Both the position numbers and the translations under genes were made by a program. Shown piece by piece: positions 54,044-61,231 of a DNA stretch of 64,000 bases. A model generated the notes under the pieces. It saw only the letters and a list, made by a program, of their open reading frames with translations. It made no database searches and was not told where the DNA came from. Within the stretch, counting starts at the first letter, position 1, and each line of letters opens with the position of its first letter. This DNA is from Cognatundibacterium griseum (GTDB lineage Bacteria > Pseudomonadota > Gammaproteobacteria > Burkholderiales > Burkholderiaceae_D): positions 434,001-498,000 of the forward strand of contig NZ_JACOGC010000001.1 in the NCBI RefSeq assembly GCF_014284195.1, in the 5' to 3' direction.

Positions 54044-54073
54044 AAACAGCGTTTTTATTATATAACGTTGTTT
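54044..54073. promoter_or_regulatory. Inverted repeat 1, operator candidate
   Basis: AAACAGCGTT (54044-54053) and AACGTTGTTT (54064-54073) match at 9 of 10 positions around a 10-nt spacer, about 100 nt before the cytochrome gene start. It is a candidate site for the cluster's TetR regulator. Confidence 0.55.
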
Positions 54074-54081
54074 TTTATTTG

Positions 54082-54108
54082 AAACAGCATTTTGTGACGA
54101 CGTTGTTT
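54082..54108. promoter_or_regulatory. Inverted repeat 2, weaker copy
   Basis: AAACAGC (54082-54088) and GTTGTTT (54102-54108) repeat the pattern of the site at 54044 with a 13-nt spacer and 6 of 7 matched positions. Two neighbouring copies suggest cooperative binding. Confidence 0.45.
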
Positions 54109-54264
54109 TTGCGTCTCGCCAGAAGTTGTTTGTCGTGAGTTGTGACTACAGCCTGACAGGCTGTACCGAATGCCTGATGCGGCATCAGATTGTGGGATGA
54201 ATGCGGAAAAAAGGAAGGGCGGCGTGCTGCCGCCGTAAAAGGTCAGGCAATCAGCGAAGAAATA

Positions 54265-54816
54265 TCAGTGCGTGGACGGCGCGGTCGGCACGGTTTCCGG
54301 TGCCAGCAGGTATTCACGCACCAGTTCGCGGGCGCGGTGCAGGCGGCTCTTGACCGCACCGGGCTGTTCACCCAGCCGTTCCGCGATTTCTGCGATCGTC
54401 AGTTCTTCAAAGTCGCGCAGTAAAACCACTTCCAGATAATGTGCCGGCAAGGATTCCAGCGCATTCGCCAGATCAATCCGCAAGGCATCGTCCGTGCGGC
54501 AGCTGAGCTGGCGTTCTGCTGTGTCGTCTTCCAGCGGATCATGCCTCAGCATCAGGCGTTCGAGCTTGCGGCATTCGCGTTTGATCACGGTAAACAGCCA
54601 GGAAGAAAAGGCCGCTGCCGCTTTCAACCCCGATACTTTGCGTGAAATCACCAGCAGCGATTCCTGCACCGCATCGTCAATATCGCTGGCCTGGCAATGG
54701 CGGCGGGCATAGCGCCGCGCATCGGCCTGGCAGACTGTCAGCAAGCGTTTGATGGCAACAGGATCACCGGCCTGCGCCGCAAAAATCAGGTCAGTTCTGT
54801 CGATCCCGCTGGTCAT
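54265..54816 (-). CDS. ECF-type RNA polymerase sigma factor
   Basis: Encodes 183 residues. Region 2 (about 10-80, LLTVCQADARRYARRHCQASDIDDAVQESLLVISRKVSGLKAAAAFSSWLFTVIKRECRKL) and region 4 (about 115-170, ALESLPAHYLEVVLLRDFEELTIAEIAERLGEQPGAVKSRLHRARELVREYL) are both present; region 3 is absent, as in ECF factors. It is cotranscribed downstream of a small DUF2892 gene (3-nt gap). No classical anti-sigma gene lies beside it. The matched elements at 55070 and 55252 suggest that it transcribes its own operon and the cysteine-rich peptide operon. Confidence 0.9.
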   Translation of the reverse strand: MTSGIDRTDLIFAAQAGDPVAIKRLLTVCQADARRYARRHCQASDIDDAVQESLLVISRKVSGLKAAAAFSSWLFTVIKRECRKLERLMLRHDPLEDDTAERQLSCRTDDALRIDLANALESLPAHYLEVVLLRDFEELTIAEIAERLGEQPGAVKSRLHRARELVREYLLAPETVPTAPSTH

Positions 54817-54819
54817 GAT

Positions 54820-55029
54820 TTATTTCCCCTTATCGAGTTTGCGGCCCACCATAGCGCACATCGGGCAAAAGCCGATCAGTCCGGTGACCGCCAGCATTGC
54901 CGCCATGATACCAATGCCCGTCATCATGGCAGAAGTATTCCAGTTCATTGCAGCAAACGCCAGCCCCATGATACCCATGACGATGCGTAATATACGTTCC
55001 CATCCCGGGACATTCTTTGTGTAAAACAT
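54820..55029 (-). CDS. DUF2892-family small membrane protein with a CPMC motif
   Basis: Encodes 69 residues: MFYTKNVPGWERILRIVMGI is the usual YgaP/DUF2892 start, followed by two hydrophobic helices (about 13-30 and 35-53). C55 and C58 (GFCPMCAMVGRKL) sit at the membrane face and could bind a metal or react with thiols. It is the first gene of the sigma operon, 3 nt before it. In the absence of an anti-sigma gene, it is the only local candidate for a sensor or anchor. That role is inference. The start follows AAAAAGGAGAAC. Confidence 0.83.
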   Translation of the reverse strand: MFYTKNVPGWERILRIVMGIMGLAFAAMNWNTSAMMTGIGIMAAMLAVTGLIGFCPMCAMVGRKLDKGK

Positions 55030-55069
55030 GGTGTTCTCCTTTTTGTCAGTGTGAGGTCAATCCTCCTTT

Positions 55070-55103
55070 GCTAAGAGCCGGGTTCGCATGAAAACGGTTC
55101 GCG
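55070..55103 (-). promoter_or_regulatory. ECF-type promoter of the DUF2892-sigma operon
   Basis: On the minus strand CGCGAACCGTTTT (55103-55091), 13 nt and CTCTTAGC (55077-55070). The same two blocks at the same distance stand before the peptide gene in the other direction. An additional GCGAACC lies in the spacer. GAACCG and CTCTTA are 17 nt apart, as expected for a -35/-10 pair. Confidence 0.75.
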
Positions 55104-55251
55104 AAAATTAAAAAATATTCTTAAATACATTCTTAAAAATATTCTTTAAATTTTTTTATACAGCATTCCTCCGGTCCGCCGCAGTAAACGACAAACGGCC
55201 AGCGTGATGCTGTACGGCAAGCCGGAGACTTCAAAAAAAATATTGAGAAAC
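55104..55251. other. AT-rich core between divergent ECF-type promoters
   Basis: 148 nt without a gene. The stretch 55105-55160 is almost only A and T and repeats TATTCTTAAA with variations three times. It may help opening or bind a nucleoid protein. I see no RNA gene. It is part of the 310-nt gap between the DUF2892 and peptide genes. Confidence 0.5.
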
Positions 55252-55285
55252 CGCGAACCGTTTTGTCCATTCACCTCCTCTTAGC
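55252..55285 (+). promoter_or_regulatory. ECF-type promoter of the cysteine-rich peptide operon
   Basis: CGCGAACCGTTTT (55252-55264), 13 nt and CTCTTAGC (55278-55285), identical in both blocks and spacing to the element at 55070 on the other strand. Transcription would begin near 55291, leaving about 50 nt of leader before the ATG at 55340. Confidence 0.75.
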
Positions 55286-55339
55286 TGGGCAGGTTATACC
55301 TCTGCACCTTTACTTTCTTAATCTGATCTGGAGACACAC

Positions 55340-55618
55340 ATGAAATCTTCTTTGAAAATGGCTTCGCTGGCAGCACTGACTGCAGCAACTCTGGCGCTCC
55401 CGGCAGCCGCAGGCGACATGCCGGACGCACAGGCAAAATGCCAGCCAGCCGGCATGCGCAAATGCGCGCCGAAATGTGCAGCCAAGTGCGCCCCGGCAAA
55501 ACATGCCAAAGCCAAATGCGGTGCAAAATGTGCTCCGAAGTGCGCTCCTAAATGTGCCCCGAAATGCGCGCCTAAGTGTGCGCCTAAGTGTGCACCTAAG
55601 TGCGCTCCAAAACACTGA
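55340..55618 (+). CDS. Secreted cysteine-rich repeat peptide (CAPK repeats)
   Basis: Encodes 92 residues. Residues 1-24 form a normal signal peptide (SLAALTAATLALPAAAGDM). The mature part has 12 cysteines, first irregular (KCQ, KCAPK, CAAK, CAPAK, CGAK), then seven exact CAPK units that put a cysteine every fourth residue, ending in a histidine. Synonymous codons differ between units (TGT/TGC, GCT/GCC/GCG/GCA, CCG/CCT/CCA, AAG/AAA), so the repeats are old and kept by selection. The gene is followed without gap by a DUF6969-like gene (TGATG overlap). A periplasmic metal- or thiol-binding peptide, possibly modified after translation, is likely. I do not recognise a named family. Confidence 0.88.
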   Translation: MKSSLKMASLAALTAATLALPAAAGDMPDAQAKCQPAGMRKCAPKCAAKCAPAKHAKAKCGAKCAPKCAPKCAPKCAPKCAPKCAPKCAPKH

Positions 55619-56307
55619 TGAGCGCATCGTCCGGACGCAGGCCGGCAGCGCCGGCCAAGACCTCCGGAGCGGCTGCCGTCCGGCGTATTCTGGAGACATA
55701 CGCCGGGCTGGCGGAGCGGGGTGAGCACCTGTTGCACCGCCTGCTCGCCGGTCAGACTCCCCGCCAGTGGCAGCATTATCCGCAGGAGGATGCGATTGAT
55801 CTGCGCAGCGGCTATCAGTGGTTTTATCACTCGCACTCTCCCGAAGACCGGCCTGGCAGCGCTGAGCACGGACACTTTCACCTGTTTGCCCGCCGGCCTC
55901 TGTGGAGCAGGCGGTTGCACTCTCATGCCGGACAGGCATTTGCCAGGCTCACCGGGCAACCGCAGCGGACGGTGCAAACCCGGCATTTGCTGAGTATCGG
56001 TCTGGATGCGAAAGGTGTGCCGGTCAGCCTGTTTACGGTGAACAGCTGGGTCACCGGCGACCTGATGCTGAATGCCGCCCTGACCGAACAATTGCTGGCA
56101 CGGATACAGCTCAACACCGGCCACCCTGACATTGAACGCATGCTGACAAACCTGATCCGGCTCTGCCTGCCTCAGATCAGGCTGTTGCTGGCTGCGCGGG
56201 ATGCGGCGCTGGCCAGCCGTCAGCCGGACACCGTGCTCACGGATCAGACACTGGAAGTGCTGTCGCATCTGCCGATTGATCTGGACCGGCAATTCCTCGC
56301 AGGATAA
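55618..56307 (+). CDS. DUF6969-like protein, partner of the cysteine-rich peptide
   Basis: Encodes 229 residues without a signal peptide. From memory of the family pattern it matches DUF6969: GYQWFYHSHSP, EHGHFHLFARR, HLLSIGLDAKGVPVSLFTVNSWVTGD, LIRLCLPQIRLLLAARD and a late LEVLSHLPIDLDRQF. The closely placed histidines (YHSH, HGHFH) could hold a metal. Its ATG shares a base with the peptide stop, so the two are made together. A role in modifying, loading or handling the peptide is a reasonable inference, not shown. The last 123 nt before the MgtC gene carry no gene. Confidence 0.75.
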   Translation: MSASSGRRPAAPAKTSGAAAVRRILETYAGLAERGEHLLHRLLAGQTPRQWQHYPQEDAIDLRSGYQWFYHSHSPEDRPGSAEHGHFHLFARRPLWSRRLHSHAGQAFARLTGQPQRTVQTRHLLSIGLDAKGVPVSLFTVNSWVTGDLMLNAALTEQLLARIQLNTGHPDIERMLTNLIRLCLPQIRLLLAARDAALASRQPDTVLTDQTLEVLSHLPIDLDRQFLAG

Positions 56308-56430
56308 AACCGTACCGCCCCTGAACAGTCACCTGTTGCGCTGCCGCCGGATCAGCAGTTTTTCTGAAGCGCAGGCAAAAATTGTTTATCATTCTGAAAA
56401 CATGAATAGTGACTTTTCTGACGGGGCAAG

Positions 56431-57147
56431 ATGGAAGCCATACAAAATATCAACCTGAGTTCATTTCTGGACACCTTGCTGAGCCTGATTACCGCCTTCA
56501 CGCTGGGCGGTGTCATCGGTTACGAACGGCAATACCGGCAGCGGACGGCTGGTCTGAGAACCAATGTGCTGGTGGCTGTGGGCGCGGCGGTATTCGTCGA
56601 TATGGCAAACCGGCTGGAAGGCCACGCCGGTGCCGTGCATGTGATCGCCTATGTGGTATCCGGCATCGGTTTTCTTGGCGCCGGTGCCATCATGCGTGAA
56701 GACGGCAATGTGCGCGGACTGAACACGGCGGCAACCCTGTGGGGCTCAGCCGCAGTCGGCGCGGCCGCCGGGGCCGACCTGATTCTGGAAGCCATCGCTG
56801 CGACCTTGTTTGTACTGGCAGCCAATACGCTGCTGCGACCCATCGTGAACCGCATCAACCGGCAGCCGATTGAGGGCGATGAAGTGGAAGTCACCAACAC
56901 GGTGTATATCATCGCGGCCAAACCGCATCAGAAACTGGTGCTGGCGCATTTGTCCAGAGAGCTGGAGCTGGCGAACTACCCGATCCGCGATCTGGAAGTC
57001 CATGCATTCGGCAGTGACGATATTGAAATCGAAGCCACGCTGATGTCCACCTCGGTGAATTCCGACGAACTGGATGCCATCCTGAGCCGCATGGCCGACC
57101 AGCCTGCCGTGAAGCAGGCATTCTGGAGCCCCAGTACGACCGAGTAA
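56431..57147 (+). CDS. MgtC/SapB-family membrane protein
   Basis: Encodes 238 residues. The N-terminal MgtC domain has about four to five membrane helices with the signatures TAFTLGGVIGYERQYRQRTAGLRTNVLVAVGAAVFV, VSGIGFLGAGAIMREDGNVRGLNTAATLWGSAAVGAAAG. A C-terminal soluble part (about 150-238, VYIIAAKPHQKLVLAHLSRELELANYPI) resembles an ACT-like domain. MgtC proteins modulate ATP synthase or magnesium and phosphate homeostasis in other bacteria. The start follows GGGGCAAG. It is probably transcribed on its own or by read-through from the peptide operon. Confidence 0.9.
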   Translation: MEAIQNINLSSFLDTLLSLITAFTLGGVIGYERQYRQRTAGLRTNVLVAVGAAVFVDMANRLEGHAGAVHVIAYVVSGIGFLGAGAIMREDGNVRGLNTAATLWGSAAVGAAAGADLILEAIAATLFVLAANTLLRPIVNRINRQPIEGDEVEVTNTVYIIAAKPHQKLVLAHLSRELELANYPIRDLEVHAFGSDDIEIEATLMSTSVNSDELDAILSRMADQPAVKQAFWSPSTTE

Positions 57148-57162
57148 AGACGCATATTTTCT

Positions 57163-57492
57163 TTATCGGTCTTCTGAGGCGAGGATGGCCCGCCTGGCCC
57201 AGACCAGCAATTCTTCGGGCTGCTCAAACAGTTCCTCTGGCAAAGAATAGAATTTCCTGACCTCGACAAGTCCCTTTTTTGTGCTGTATGAAAACGGCTG
57301 ACAACCACATCTTTCATAGTCAGGCCGGGTGTCGGCGTTGACGCGAAAGTACAAGGTATTTCCCATGATCATGGCGAACTGAATACCCTGGTACTTCATG
57401 GCGTGGCCGCCGAAAAATTTTCCATCCGTGAACGGCGCTAATGGTGCAAGAAGCTCCCGCACGTAATCGACGAATTGACTGCTGGTATTCAT
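57163..57492 (-). CDS. TfoX N-terminal domain protein
   Basis: Encodes 109 residues with the TfoX/Sxy N-terminal pattern: FVDYVRELLAPLAPFTDGKFFGGHAMKYQGIQFAMIMGNTLYFRV, GCQPFSYSTKKGLVEVRKFYSLPEEL. The C-terminal domain of full competence regulators is missing, which is common for stand-alone members of unknown role. It is convergent with the MgtC gene (15 nt). Confidence 0.85.
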   Translation of the reverse strand: MNTSSQFVDYVRELLAPLAPFTDGKFFGGHAMKYQGIQFAMIMGNTLYFRVNADTRPDYERCGCQPFSYSTKKGLVEVRKFYSLPEELFEQPEELLVWARRAILASEDR

Positions 57493-57519
57493 GCACCCTC
57501 CTGATTGGGCCGTATGGAC

Positions 57520-57990
57520 TTATTCAATGGGCGGCGGAAATTTTAAAGCGCCAGCGATACGGTTCCAGGCGTTGATCGCACCCACGGTCACGGTCAGGAA
57601 TGTGACTTCCGTTGCCGAAAACATCGCTTGCAGTTCTGCATAAACCGATTCCGGAACAGGATGTTGCGCCATCAAAGTCAGGGCTTCTGTCCATGCCAGT
57701 GCGGCACGTTCACGGGGAGAGAAAATACCCGCATCACGCCATGCTGCAACCAGATCTATTTTGGCTTTTTCTATGCCGAGTTTTCTTGCCACGTTTAAAT
57801 GATACTGCAGACAGAATGCGCAACCGTTCAATTGCGACGCCCGCAATTTCATCAGTTCAGTCAGTTGTTTTTCCAGCCCGGAGTCATCGATTGTTTTACC
57901 CAGCAGGCTTAATGCTTCCACCACGCCGGGTGCCGTTTTCACAAAACTTGTCCAGTCGACTCGTTGATCTGATAAACGCGATGTTGTCAT
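57520..57990 (-). CDS. Carboxymuconolactone decarboxylase/AhpD-like protein
   Basis: Encodes 156 residues. The AhpD core motif is C57-AF-C60-LQY-H64 in NGCAFCLQYHLNVARKLG, preceded by QLTELMKLRASQL; the WRDAGIFSPRERAALAWTEALT stretch is typical. Such proteins reduce peroxides or act as disulfide reductases. The ATG at 57990 was chosen; the longer frame covers the operator. It is divergent from a MarR gene, with a large perfect palindrome between, so a MarR-controlled oxidative or electrophile response is likely. Confidence 0.88.
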   Translation of the reverse strand: MTTSRLSDQRVDWTSFVKTAPGVVEALSLLGKTIDDSGLEKQLTELMKLRASQLNGCAFCLQYHLNVARKLGIEKAKIDLVAAWRDAGIFSPRERAALAWTEALTLMAQHPVPESVYAELQAMFSATEVTFLTVTVGAINAWNRIAGALKFPPPIE

Positions 57991-58011
57991 GGTCAGTCCT
58001 AAACGATAATA

Positions 58012-58043
58012 TAAGAATTCGAATAATAATAATCGAATTCTTA
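58012..58043. promoter_or_regulatory. MarR operator candidate
   Basis: Perfect 11-bp arms TAAGAATTCGA (58012-58022) and TCGAATTCTTA (58033-58043) around a 10-nt AT spacer. It covers most of the 57 nt between the divergent AhpD-like and MarR genes, so both promoters would be blocked together. Confidence 0.8.
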
Positions 58044-58047
58044 CACT

Positions 58048-58512
58048 ATGCAAAATTCAACTATGAACAGCACGCCCATTCCGGCAATCGGGGAAGGTAA
58101 GCGCGGCGAGAACGGACATATTGGTTATCTGCTGCGGCAGGCTTATGCAGCCTATCGCATCAGAATGGAACAGGCGCTGCGAGAGTCGGGGCTGACACTC
58201 CCCCAGTTTTCCGTACTCACCATGCTTGCTGCATATCCAACAGCTTCTGGTGCGGAATTGGCGCGCTTATCACTGCTGACACCGCAGACAATGAGTGTCA
58301 TCGTCGCCAATCTGGAGCGTGCGGGAATCGTGTCAAGAGAACCGCACAAACTGCATGGCAGGATTCAAGTCATCCACATCACAAAAGCCGGTACGGCTGT
58401 GCTGTCGCGCTGTAAATTGGCTGTGCAGTCAGTCGAAAACGCACTCTTGACCGATGTCAATGCGCGTGATGAGAAAGTAGTCCGCCGCTGGCTGGTGAGT
58501 ATTGCCAAATAG
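58048..58512 (+). CDS. MarR-family regulator
   Basis: Encodes 154 residues. The winged helix reads LPQFSVLTMLAAYPTASGAELARLSLLTPQTMSVIVANLERAGIVSREPHKLHGRIQVIHITKAG. The first ATG (58048) lies only four nt behind the palindrome; ATG 58063 is an alternative. It most probably represses itself and the divergent AhpD-like gene and is released by an oxidant or phenolic ligand. No cysteine lies near the N terminus, so an OhrR-type N-terminal cysteine sensor is unlikely. Confidence 0.87.
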   Translation: MQNSTMNSTPIPAIGEGKRGENGHIGYLLRQAYAAYRIRMEQALRESGLTLPQFSVLTMLAAYPTASGAELARLSLLTPQTMSVIVANLERAGIVSREPHKLHGRIQVIHITKAGTAVLSRCKLAVQSVENALLTDVNARDEKVVRRWLVSIAK

Positions 58513-58794
58513 TTTGCTATTGATGAAAGCGCAATACAGAAAATGACACTTCAGGACCGCGAGAAAACGATAGACCTGAATCCGGGAAAGATGAACGGGG
58601 ATAAACGTTTATATCCGGTGCGTGTTCTGTGGTTCGTAAAGATGGTTTACCAGAACCCGTCGATACGCCGGCAATGTTCATCCTTTGGGGACATAACACT
58701 GCCGGCAGGTGCGTATGACATACAGATATGTCGTGAACCATTGACTGAAACGCTTAATTGAATTGTCTCGTCAGTAGCTGATTTGTCTCACCAC

Positions 58795-59805
58795 TCACTG
58801 GTGGTTCACATCCGTTCCTACCCCGTGTGCCTGTTGATCTGCATGGTATGACGATCGTACCATTGCGCCGACAGCGGCGTGGGCGAAGCCCATTTTGTAG
58901 GCTTCTTCTTCGTACATTTTGAATACGTCGGGATGCACGTAACGGCGCACCGGCAGGTGATGGCCGCTGGGTGCGAGGTACTGGCCGATGGTCAGCATGT
59001 CGACATTGTGGGCGCGCATGTCGCGCATGACTTGCAGCACTTCTTCGTCGGTTTCGCCGAGTCCGACCATGATGCCGGATTTGGTTGGGACGCCGGGATG
59101 TTGTTCTTTGAAGCGTTTGAGCAGATTCAGCGAATATTCGTAATCAGAACCGGGGCGGGCTTCCTTGTACAGGCGCGGCGCGGTTTCGAGATTGTGGTTC
59201 ATGACATCCGGCGGTGCCATGTTGAGGATTTCGAGTGCGCGGTCCATGCGGCCGCGGAAATCCGGGGTCAGAATTTCGATGCGGGTCAGCGGCGACAGTT
59301 CGCGGATTTTGGTGATGCATTCGGCAAAGTGCGCTGCCCCGCCGTCGCGCAGGTCGTCGCGGTCGACCGAGGTGATGACGACATAGCTGAGTTTCAGGTC
59401 GGCGACGGTTTTTGCCAGATTCAGCGGTTCGTTCACGTCCAGCGGATCAGGGCGGCCGTGGCCGACGTCGCAGAACGGGCAGCGGCGGGTGCATTTGTCG
59501 CCCATGATCATGAAGGTCGCGGTGCCTTTGCCAAAGCATTCGCCGATATTCGGGCAGGAGGCTTCTTCGCAGACGGTGACCAGCTTGTTGGCACGCAGGA
59601 TGTCTTTGATTTCGTAGAAGCGGGTGGTCGGCGAACCGGCTTTGACGCGGATCCAGTCCGGCTTGGGCAGGCGCTCCATCGGCACGATTTTGATCGGGAT
59701 GCGCGCAGTCTTGCTGGCACCCTTCTGTTTTTCGGTCGGATCGTAAGCGGCTGACGCGGTATTCTGGTTCAGGTCTGGGGAGGCAGGTGTATTTTCGGTT
59801 GTCAT
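58795..59805 (-). CDS. lipA: Lipoyl synthase
   Basis: Encodes 336 residues of a radical SAM enzyme that inserts two sulfurs into octanoyl groups on lipoyl domains. The auxiliary cluster ligands are C79, C84 and C90 ([12 protein letters not shown]), and the SAM cluster ligands C105, C109 and C112 (CTRRCPFC). A late RSSYHAD supplies the conserved serine. It lies 21 nt after lipB on the same strand, forming the lipB-lipA operon. The end of the protein is normal ([16 protein letters not shown]). Confidence 0.97.
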   Translation of the reverse strand: MTTENTPASPDLNQNTASAAYDPTEKQKGASKTARIPIKIVPMERLPKPDWIRVKAGSPTTRFYEIKDILRANKLVTVCEEASCPNIGECFGKGTATFMIMGDKCTRRCPFCDVGHGRPDPLDVNEPLNLAKTVADLKLSYVVITSVDRDDLRDGGAAHFAECITKIRELSPLTRIEILTPDFRGRMDRALEILNMAPPDVMNHNLETAPRLYKEARPGSDYEYSLNLLKRFKEQHPGVPTKSGIMVGLGETDEEVLQVMRDMRAHNVDMLTIGQYLAPSGHHLPVRRYVHPDVFKMYEEEAYKMGFAHAAVGAMVRSSYHADQQAHGVGTDVNHQ

Positions 59806-59826
59806 GGTACGAAGCGTATCGAAAAA

Positions 59827-60504
59827 TCAGGGCGTTTCGGTGGAAACGGATAACAGGTCTTGCAAATTTCTGGCGAGGGTCGCCTGCACGTCGGCAAGTG
59901 CGGCATCGACGCCCACGGTTTTCATGTCGACGGTGGCAAGACCGGCATAGCCGCAGGGGTTGATCCATGAAAACGGCGCCAGATCCATATGCACATTCAG
60001 CGACACGCCGTGGTAGGTGCAGCCGTTACCACGGACCTTGAGGCCGAGCGCGGCGATCTTGGCGCCCTGGTGCGGGCCGTGGCTGAGGTAGATGCCCGGC
60101 GCGCCGGTTTTGCGTTCACCGGCGATGCCGCTGGCGGCCAGCGTGTTGATGACGGCCTGTTCGATCTGATGCACGAATTCGCGCGCGAACAAGCGTGCTT
60201 TCGGATGGCTGCGGCGCAAGTCCATCATGAGGTAAATCACCGCCTGACCGGGACCGTGGTAGGTGACTTCACCGCCGCGGTCGGTCTGCACCACCGGCAC
60301 ATCATGCGGCGCCAGCACGTGCGAGCGGTCGGCGCCGAGGCCGAGGGTAAACACCGGCGGATGTTCGACAATCCAGAATTCGTTTGGCGTGTCGGCATCT
60401 CTGGCGTCGGTAAAGGCGCGCATGGCATCGAAAGTGACCTGATAAGCTTCAGTGCCGCGATGCAGGATTCTGGGAGTGGCAGAGGATGTGGGAGCTGCTT
60501 GCAT
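59827..60504 (-). CDS. lipB: Octanoyl-[ACP]:protein octanoyltransferase
   Basis: Encodes 225 residues. LipB moves octanoate from the acyl carrier protein to lipoyl domains. Seen are [88 protein letters not shown] with the catalytic lysine, and the conserved cysteine in INPCGYAGL. It heads the lipB-lipA unit. Confidence 0.96.
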   Translation of the reverse strand: MQAAPTSSATPRILHRGTEAYQVTFDAMRAFTDARDADTPNEFWIVEHPPVFTLGLGADRSHVLAPHDVPVVQTDRGGEVTYHGPGQAVIYLMMDLRRSHPKARLFAREFVHQIEQAVINTLAASGIAGERKTGAPGIYLSHGPHQGAKIAALGLKVRGNGCTYHGVSLNVHMDLAPFSWINPCGYAGLATVDMKTVGVDAALADVQATLARNLQDLLSVSTETP

Positions 60505-60714
60505 AAGGTGCTAGTGTAACATTTTGCACCGGAACAGGCCGTAATTCTTGCAGCGCCGGGAAATGCGGTTTGTGTGCGGGACTGTGTTGCGTAGGCTGCC
60601 TTGATTACCCTGGCTTGCTGAATGCGGCAGGAGAGTGGTGTCGGGCAGGCATCCGGGCGGATGGCTGACCCCTGGCAGGGCCGGCAGTCCGCTCAGAAGC
60701 TGCGAACCGGACAA

Positions 60715-61035
60715 TCAGGCCCAGGCCTGGGTGAACTTCTGCGTCAGTTTTTGCATGTAAGACAAGATACCGGAGCTTGCCGCTGTGTTCACTGTATTTC
60801 TGGCGCTGCAAAATTCGAGCTGGCTGTCTTGCTGATCGGCTTCCAGCACGATCAGGCGGTGCGCCGGAATGGTCATGGTTTCGCCGGCATGCAGCCAGAA
60901 ATCTGCATCGACACCGGCGATGGTGAGCCAGACGCGGCCACGGCTGAGGCGAATCTGGCGTGCTTGCTCAGAAATGCCGGATACAGTTTCCCCAGCGTGC
61001 AGAGAGAGTGATTGGTTTGTGAAATTATTTGTCAT
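60715..61035 (-). CDS. DUF2917-domain protein
   Basis: Encodes 106 residues with the DUF2917 pattern: LSLHAGETVSGI, QIRLSRGRVWLTIAGVDADFWLHAGETMTIPAHRLIVLEA. A small beta-rich, probably cytoplasmic fold; no function is known. It is divergent from a LysR regulator gene, 196 nt apart, and is the likely target of that regulator. Confidence 0.82.
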   Translation of the reverse strand: MTNNFTNQSLSLHAGETVSGISEQARQIRLSRGRVWLTIAGVDADFWLHAGETMTIPAHRLIVLEADQQDSQLEFCSARNTVNTAASSGILSYMQKLTQKFTQAWA

Positions 61036-61231
61036 TTCCAGACTCCTTGCTTTCAGGTAATTAAATCAACATAAATGATTTATCCTTGATTTTTAAGGGA
61101 AAATCTTCGTTGATTTTTCAATGAGTGTATTTTAGGCGCTATCAAAGCAGAAACAAAACGAGAAATTTTTGCTTTGCTTGCTAATAAAATTCACAGTAAT
61201 ATTTGCGCTGGACATATCAGTTATCACGTAA

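Larger units (their letters stand above)
53953..54264. other. Regulatory region upstream of the cytochrome operon
   Basis: 312 nt without a gene, strongly AT-rich between 54010 and 54115. It contains the two inverted repeats listed separately and must hold the promoter of the minus-strand cytochrome operon. The sigma gene ends on its right side. No terminator of the sigma unit is clear. Confidence 0.55.

Noticed and set aside
55318-56292. 324-codon minus-strand frame with GAHLGAHF repeats
   Set aside because: The repeats are the reverse complement of the CAPK codons. The plus-strand pair has a signal peptide, ribosome-binding site, promoter and stop-start coupling.
58543-58761. 72-codon frame between MarR and lipA genes
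   Set aside because: No ribosome-binding site, no family resemblance and ordinary intergenic composition. I see nothing supported in 58513-58794.
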